This document shows, in pieces, positions 5,498 through 7,872 of a stretch of DNA of 7,872 nt; positions within the stretch are counted from its first letter, which is position 1; each line of letters begins with the position of its first letter. The DNA lies in assembly GCA_902797555.1 (NCBI GenBank), contig CADBTM010000125.1, forward strand, positions 1-7,872. Direction: 5' to 3'. A program made the position numbers and the translations under genes. The notes under the pieces are model-generated. The model was not told the origin of the DNA. It did no database searches and saw only the letters and a list, made by a program, of their open reading frames with translations. Source of the DNA: Oscillospiraceae bacterium. Its GTDB lineage: Bacteria; Bacillota; Clostridia; Oscillospirales; Butyricicoccaceae.

Positions 5498-6637
5498 TTA
5501 TTTGATAAAGACCTTGGGCAGCCGCTGGCCAAAGGCGCAGGTGATCTCGTAATTGATGGTGCCGGTGGCGTGGGCGATATCGTCGGCGGTGATGCTGTGT
5601 ACGCCGTCCGAGCCCATGACGATCACCTCGTCACCCACCTTGACGTCGGGCACCTCGGTGACGTCGATCATGCACTGATCCATGCAGATGTTGCCGGCAA
5701 TGGGGCAGACCACGCCGTTGACGATGACCTTGGCGTTGGGGGAATAGGGGCGGGGATAACCGTCGGCATAGCCCAGGGCGATGGTGGCGATTTTGGCGGG
5801 CTTTTTGGAGATGTACTTGCGGCCATAGCCCACAGAGAAGCCGGCGGGAACGTCCTTGAGATGGACGATGTTGGCCTTGACGCTCATCACGGGCTTGATA
5901 TCCAGCTCTTCCCGGCGCATTTCGTCGGAGGGATAGCAGCCATAGAGGATGATGCCGGGGCGGACGGCGTCGTAATAGACGTCGGGGATCTCCATAATAG
6001 AGGCCGAGTTGGCAAAGGTGCGGAAGGGCAGCTTGACCCCTCTGGAGGTGACGCCCTCGTAAAAGGCCTTATAGCGGTTGGCCTGATACATGGCGTAGGC
6101 CTTGTCGATGCAGTCGGCCGAGCTCATGTGGGAGAACATGCCCTTGACATGAAGATTGGGCATCTGCTCCATGGCGCCGATCTCCTTGGCGGCGCGTTCC
6201 ACGTCCTCGGCCTGATAGCCGATGCGTCCCATGCCGGTGTCCACGGCGATGAGAACGGTGGCCTGCTTGCCCTGACGCACGGCCTCATCGGAGATGGCCT
6301 TGGCGTTGCTCTCCGAACAGGTGACGGCGGTGATATCGTATTTGACAACGGTGTCGGCGTACATATCGGGGGTCAGTCCGAGGCAGATGATCTCCTCCTT
6401 GGCGCCCGCTTCCCGCAGGACGATGGCCTCGTGCAGGGTGGCGATGGCAAAGATCTTGCAGCCGTTTTCCCGCAGCACCTGGGCGCACTCCACAGCGCCG
6501 TGGCCGTAGGCGTCGGCCTTGATGACGCCGATGAGCTCGCGGCCGGGACCGACCTTACGGATGATGTTCTTCACGTTGTAGTCAAAATTGCTGAGATTGA
6601 TTTCCGCCCACACGGGACGGAGGGCTTCCTTATACAT
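5498..6637 (-). CDS. alr: Alanine racemase (PLP-dependent)
   Basis: Interconverts L- and D-alanine in the cytoplasm, supplying D-alanine for peptidoglycan. The 379-aa length is normal for Alr. The N-terminal barrel begins at RPVWAEINLSNFDYN, and VIKADAYGHG (38-47) gives the PLP-binding K40. VDTGMGRIG (132-140) supplies R138, RTFANSAS (206-213) and AVRPGIILYG (224-233, with R226) bind PLP, and GFSVGYGR (266-273) holds the second catalytic base Y271. ALGYADGYPR and GNICMDQCMIDVT complete the C-terminal beta domain. The lysine that is carbamylated in the Geobacillus stearothermophilus enzyme (K129, seven residues before the conserved R) is alanine here (A131). The position matching its Tyr354 appears to be Gln371. 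Both features vary within the family, so activity is still expected. The ATG at 6637 follows AAGGAAG by 9 nt. It is transcribed divergently from a second racemase gene. Confidence 0.95.
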   Translation of the reverse strand: MYKEALRPVWAEINLSNFDYNVKNIIRKVGPGRELIGVIKADAYGHGAVECAQVLRENGCKIFAIATLHEAIVLREAGAKEEIICLGLTPDMYADTVVKYDITAVTCSESNAKAISDEAVRQGKQATVLIAVDTGMGRIGYQAEDVERAAKEIGAMEQMPNLHVKGMFSHMSSADCIDKAYAMYQANRYKAFYEGVTSRGVKLPFRTFANSASIMEIPDVYYDAVRPGIILYGCYPSDEMRREELDIKPVMSVKANIVHLKDVPAGFSVGYGRKYISKKPAKIATIALGYADGYPRPYSPNAKVIVNGVVCPIAGNICMDQCMIDVTEVPDVKVGDEVIVMGSDGVHSITADDIAHATGTINYEITCAFGQRLPKVFIK

Positions 6638-6681
6638 GTTATGAGACTTCCTTTCTGAAGAAGGTAGATTACCGACAAAAT

Positions 6682-6710
6682 ATTATAAACCCTTTGTTCG
6701 CCGGTTGCAA
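6682..6710 (-). promoter_or_regulatory. Promoter of the minus-strand alanine racemase
   Basis: On the minus strand TTGCAA (6710-6705, 4 of 6) and a perfect TATAAT (6687-6682) are 17 bp apart. The start of transcription would be near 6675, leaving a leader of about 38 nt. Its -35 box is itself a palindrome and lies in the left arm of the inverted repeat at 6705-6745. Confidence 0.75.
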
Positions 6711-6745
6711 GATATCCGCAAGAAAAACTTCGCCCTATCTTGCAA
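6705..6745. repeat. Inverted repeat between the divergent racemase genes
   Basis: TTGCAAGATA (6705-6714) and TATCTTGCAA (6736-6745) are perfect 10-bp inverted repeats separated by 21 bp, with centres 31 bp (about three helical turns) apart. Each arm carries the TTGCAA -35 box of the promoter pointing outwards on its side. It could be a two-site operator for a regulator of both genes, or a by-product of two similar promoters placed back to back. Confidence 0.7.
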
Positions 6746-6768
6746 AACCCGGGAAAAAATAGTATGGT
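6740..6768 (+). promoter_or_regulatory. Candidate promoter of the plus-strand racemase
   Basis: TTGCAA (6740-6745, 4 of 6) and TATGGT (6763-6768, 4 of 6) are 17 bp apart. A better -10-like hexamer, TATACT (6769-6774, 5 of 6), lies a few bases on but at a poor 23-bp spacing from the same -35 box. The promoter looks weaker than its divergent partner; which hexamer is used is uncertain. Confidence 0.45.
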
Positions 6769-6801
6769 TATACTGGCGCATGGCGCGAAGGGAGTAATAC
6801 T

Positions 6802-7872
6802 ATGGATATCGGAATGTACAATTCTTATTTGGAAATCAATTTCGGAAAGATGGCGGAGAGCTATCGCAAGGTACAGGCCGCCGCGGGCAAGCGGGGCGTC
6901 ATCCCCGTGATGAAGGCCAACGCTTACGGCATCGGCCTTGTCCCCATGGCTGATTTTCTGGTGCATCATATGGGCGCGGATGTGGTTGCCGTCGCCCAGA
7001 CGGTGGAGGGCGTCCGCCTGCGGGAAGCCGGTTTTGACAATATTGACATCATGCTTTTGGGTGCGGCACCCGATCATGCCGTCCCCTATGCGGTGGAGCA
7101 TCGGCTGATGCTGCCGGTGTTCCGCAGGGAAAACGCCGAGAGCATCGAGCGCGCCGCCGCGGCGCAGGGAACGGTTGCCCGGGTGCAGATCAAGATCAAC
7201 ACCGGCATGAACCGCATCGGCGTCACCGAAGGGGAGGCGCTGGAGGAGTTCCTGAAGCTGCTCAAGACCATGCCCCACCTGCAGGTGGAAGGGGTGTTCA
7301 CCCACTTTGTCAACGCCACCTATACCGACGATCCCCAGACCCCTGTGGCCTATGCCAAGTTTGTCCGGGCGGTGGAGCAGGTGCGCAGGGCGGGCTTTGC
7401 CCCTCGGTACGTCCACTGCTGCAACACCGGCGCCACCTCGTGGTTTACGGGAGACGACATCTCCACCCATGTCCGCCCCGGCAGTCTGTATATGGGCTAT
7501 GACAGCATGGACGACGGCACCAACTGGCTGGGCGTGGAGGAGTGCATCTCGTGGCGCGCCTTTGTCACCAACATCCATACCATTCACGCTGGGGAGAGCT
7601 GCGGCTATTGCAACCACTTTGTGGCGCAGCGGGACACCACCATCGCCACCGTGGATATCGGCTATGCCGACGGCCTGTATCGCCCCATGGCGCAGGGCAG
7701 CGGCTATCTGATGGTGGGAGACAATCCCGCCCCCTATCTGGCCTGCTCCATGGATCAGACCATGGTGGACGTCACCGATCTGCCTCCCGTCCGGGTGGGG
7801 GACGTGGCCACCGTCTTTGGCTATACCCCCGGGGGCGTGCTGCTGCCCCTTGCAAAGCTGCAGGAGTTCACC
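6802..7872 (+). CDS. Second alanine racemase family enzyme, 3' end beyond the window
   Basis: An open frame of 357 codons reaches the window edge without a stop; the protein probably ends shortly after, given the usual 370-390 aa. The ATG at 6802 has AAGGGAG 7 nt upstream. It is a fold-type III PLP racemase: VMKANAYGIG (36-45) gives the PLP lysine K38; IKINTGMNRIG (130-140) has both the carbamylatable K131 and R138; HCCNTGA (205-211) and HVRPGSLYMGY (223-233, with R225) bind PLP; SCGYCNHF (266-273) places the catalytic tyrosine at Y269; DIGYADGLYR and ACSMDQTMVDVT (314-325) complete the C-terminal domain. It differs from the divergent Alr in many places: NTG for NSA, LYMGYDS for LYG, and an unusually cysteine-rich active-site border (C206, C207, C267, C270). 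It is therefore an old paralogue rather than a recent copy. It may act on alanine or on another amino acid. The C-terminal residue that helps set specificity lies outside the window. Confidence 0.9.
   Translation, partial: MDIGMYNSYLEINFGKMAESYRKVQAAAGKRGVIPVMKANAYGIGLVPMADFLVHHMGADVVAVAQTVEGVRLREAGFDNIDIMLLGAAPDHAVPYAVEHRLMLPVFRRENAESIERAAAAQGTVARVQIKINTGMNRIGVTEGEALEEFLKLLKTMPHLQVEGVFTHFVNATYTDDPQTPVAYAKFVRAVEQVRRAGFAPRYVHCCNTGATSWFTGDDISTHVRPGSLYMGYDSMDDGTNWLGVEECISWRAFVTNIHTIHAGESCGYCNHFVAQRDTTIATVDIGYADGLYRPMAQGSGYLMVGDNPAPYLACSMDQTMVDVTDLPPVRVGDVATVFGYTPGGVLLPLAKLQEFT

Noticed and set aside
5489..6658. Open frame of 389 codons on the plus strand opposite the alanine racemase gene
   Set aside because: The product is rich in G, D, V and H repeats typical of the complement of a GC-rich gene, while the minus strand encodes an unmistakable Alr.
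6571..7617. Open frame on the minus strand across the second racemase and the intergenic region
   Set aside because: The plus strand carries intact racemase motifs with a ribosome binding site; the minus-strand product matches nothing and spans both divergent promoters.
1..7872. CRISPR array, transposon ends, phage genes, tRNA or rRNA
   Set aside because: No regularly spaced repeats, transposase or integrase motifs, target-site duplications or structured RNA gene signatures were seen; gene style is uniform across the window.

Overview
The window is a GC-rich stretch of ordinary chromosomal DNA from a bacterium. Sigma-A/70-type promoters, strong AGGAGG-type ribosome binding sites, compact hairpin terminators, a BlaI/M56 regulatory pair and duplicated alanine racemases together suggest a Gram-positive anaerobe of the Clostridia, perhaps an Oscillospiraceae-like gut bacterium. 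That placement is inference from gene style, not from a marker gene. I see no tRNA, rRNA, CRISPR array, insertion sequence or phage gene.

Layout, left to right. (1) The terminator of a gene lying off the left edge (about 14-54). (2) A stand-alone 187-aa protein of unknown function (113-676, +), driven by a textbook TTGACA-17-TATAAT promoter and closed by its own hairpin. (3) A minus-strand two-gene operon (3730 down to 795): a BlaI/MecI-type repressor followed by a very large BlaR1-like M56 membrane metallopeptidase, whose roughly 530-residue extracellular part does not look like the penicillin-binding sensor of classical BlaR1. A pair of nearly identical 20-bp operator-like repeats covers its promoter. 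(4) A divergent DnaQ-like DEDDh 3'-5' exonuclease (3878-4429, +). (5) A convergent minus-strand old-yellow-enzyme-type flavin oxidoreductase (4455-5432) with a C-terminal four-cysteine cluster, sharing one bidirectional hairpin with the exonuclease. (6) Two non-identical alanine racemase family genes head to head: a complete alr on the minus strand (5498-6637) and a second racemase on the plus strand from 6802 that runs off the right edge. Their 164-bp spacer carries two outward promoters whose -35 boxes sit in the arms of a 10-bp inverted repeat.

How the parts may work together. The BlaI/M56 pair is probably a self-regulated sensing unit: the membrane protease senses an extracellular or envelope signal and relieves repression by the BlaI-like protein. 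The racemases supply D-amino acids, most likely D-alanine for peptidoglycan, so the window has a loose envelope theme. Nothing in the sequence directly ties the BlaI system to the racemases, and no BlaI-like operator is seen upstream of them. The most interesting points are the unassigned ectodomain of the M56 protein, the symmetric racemase promoter region, the loss of the usual carbamylated lysine in the first racemase, and the short oxidoreductase with an unusual putative Fe-S motif.
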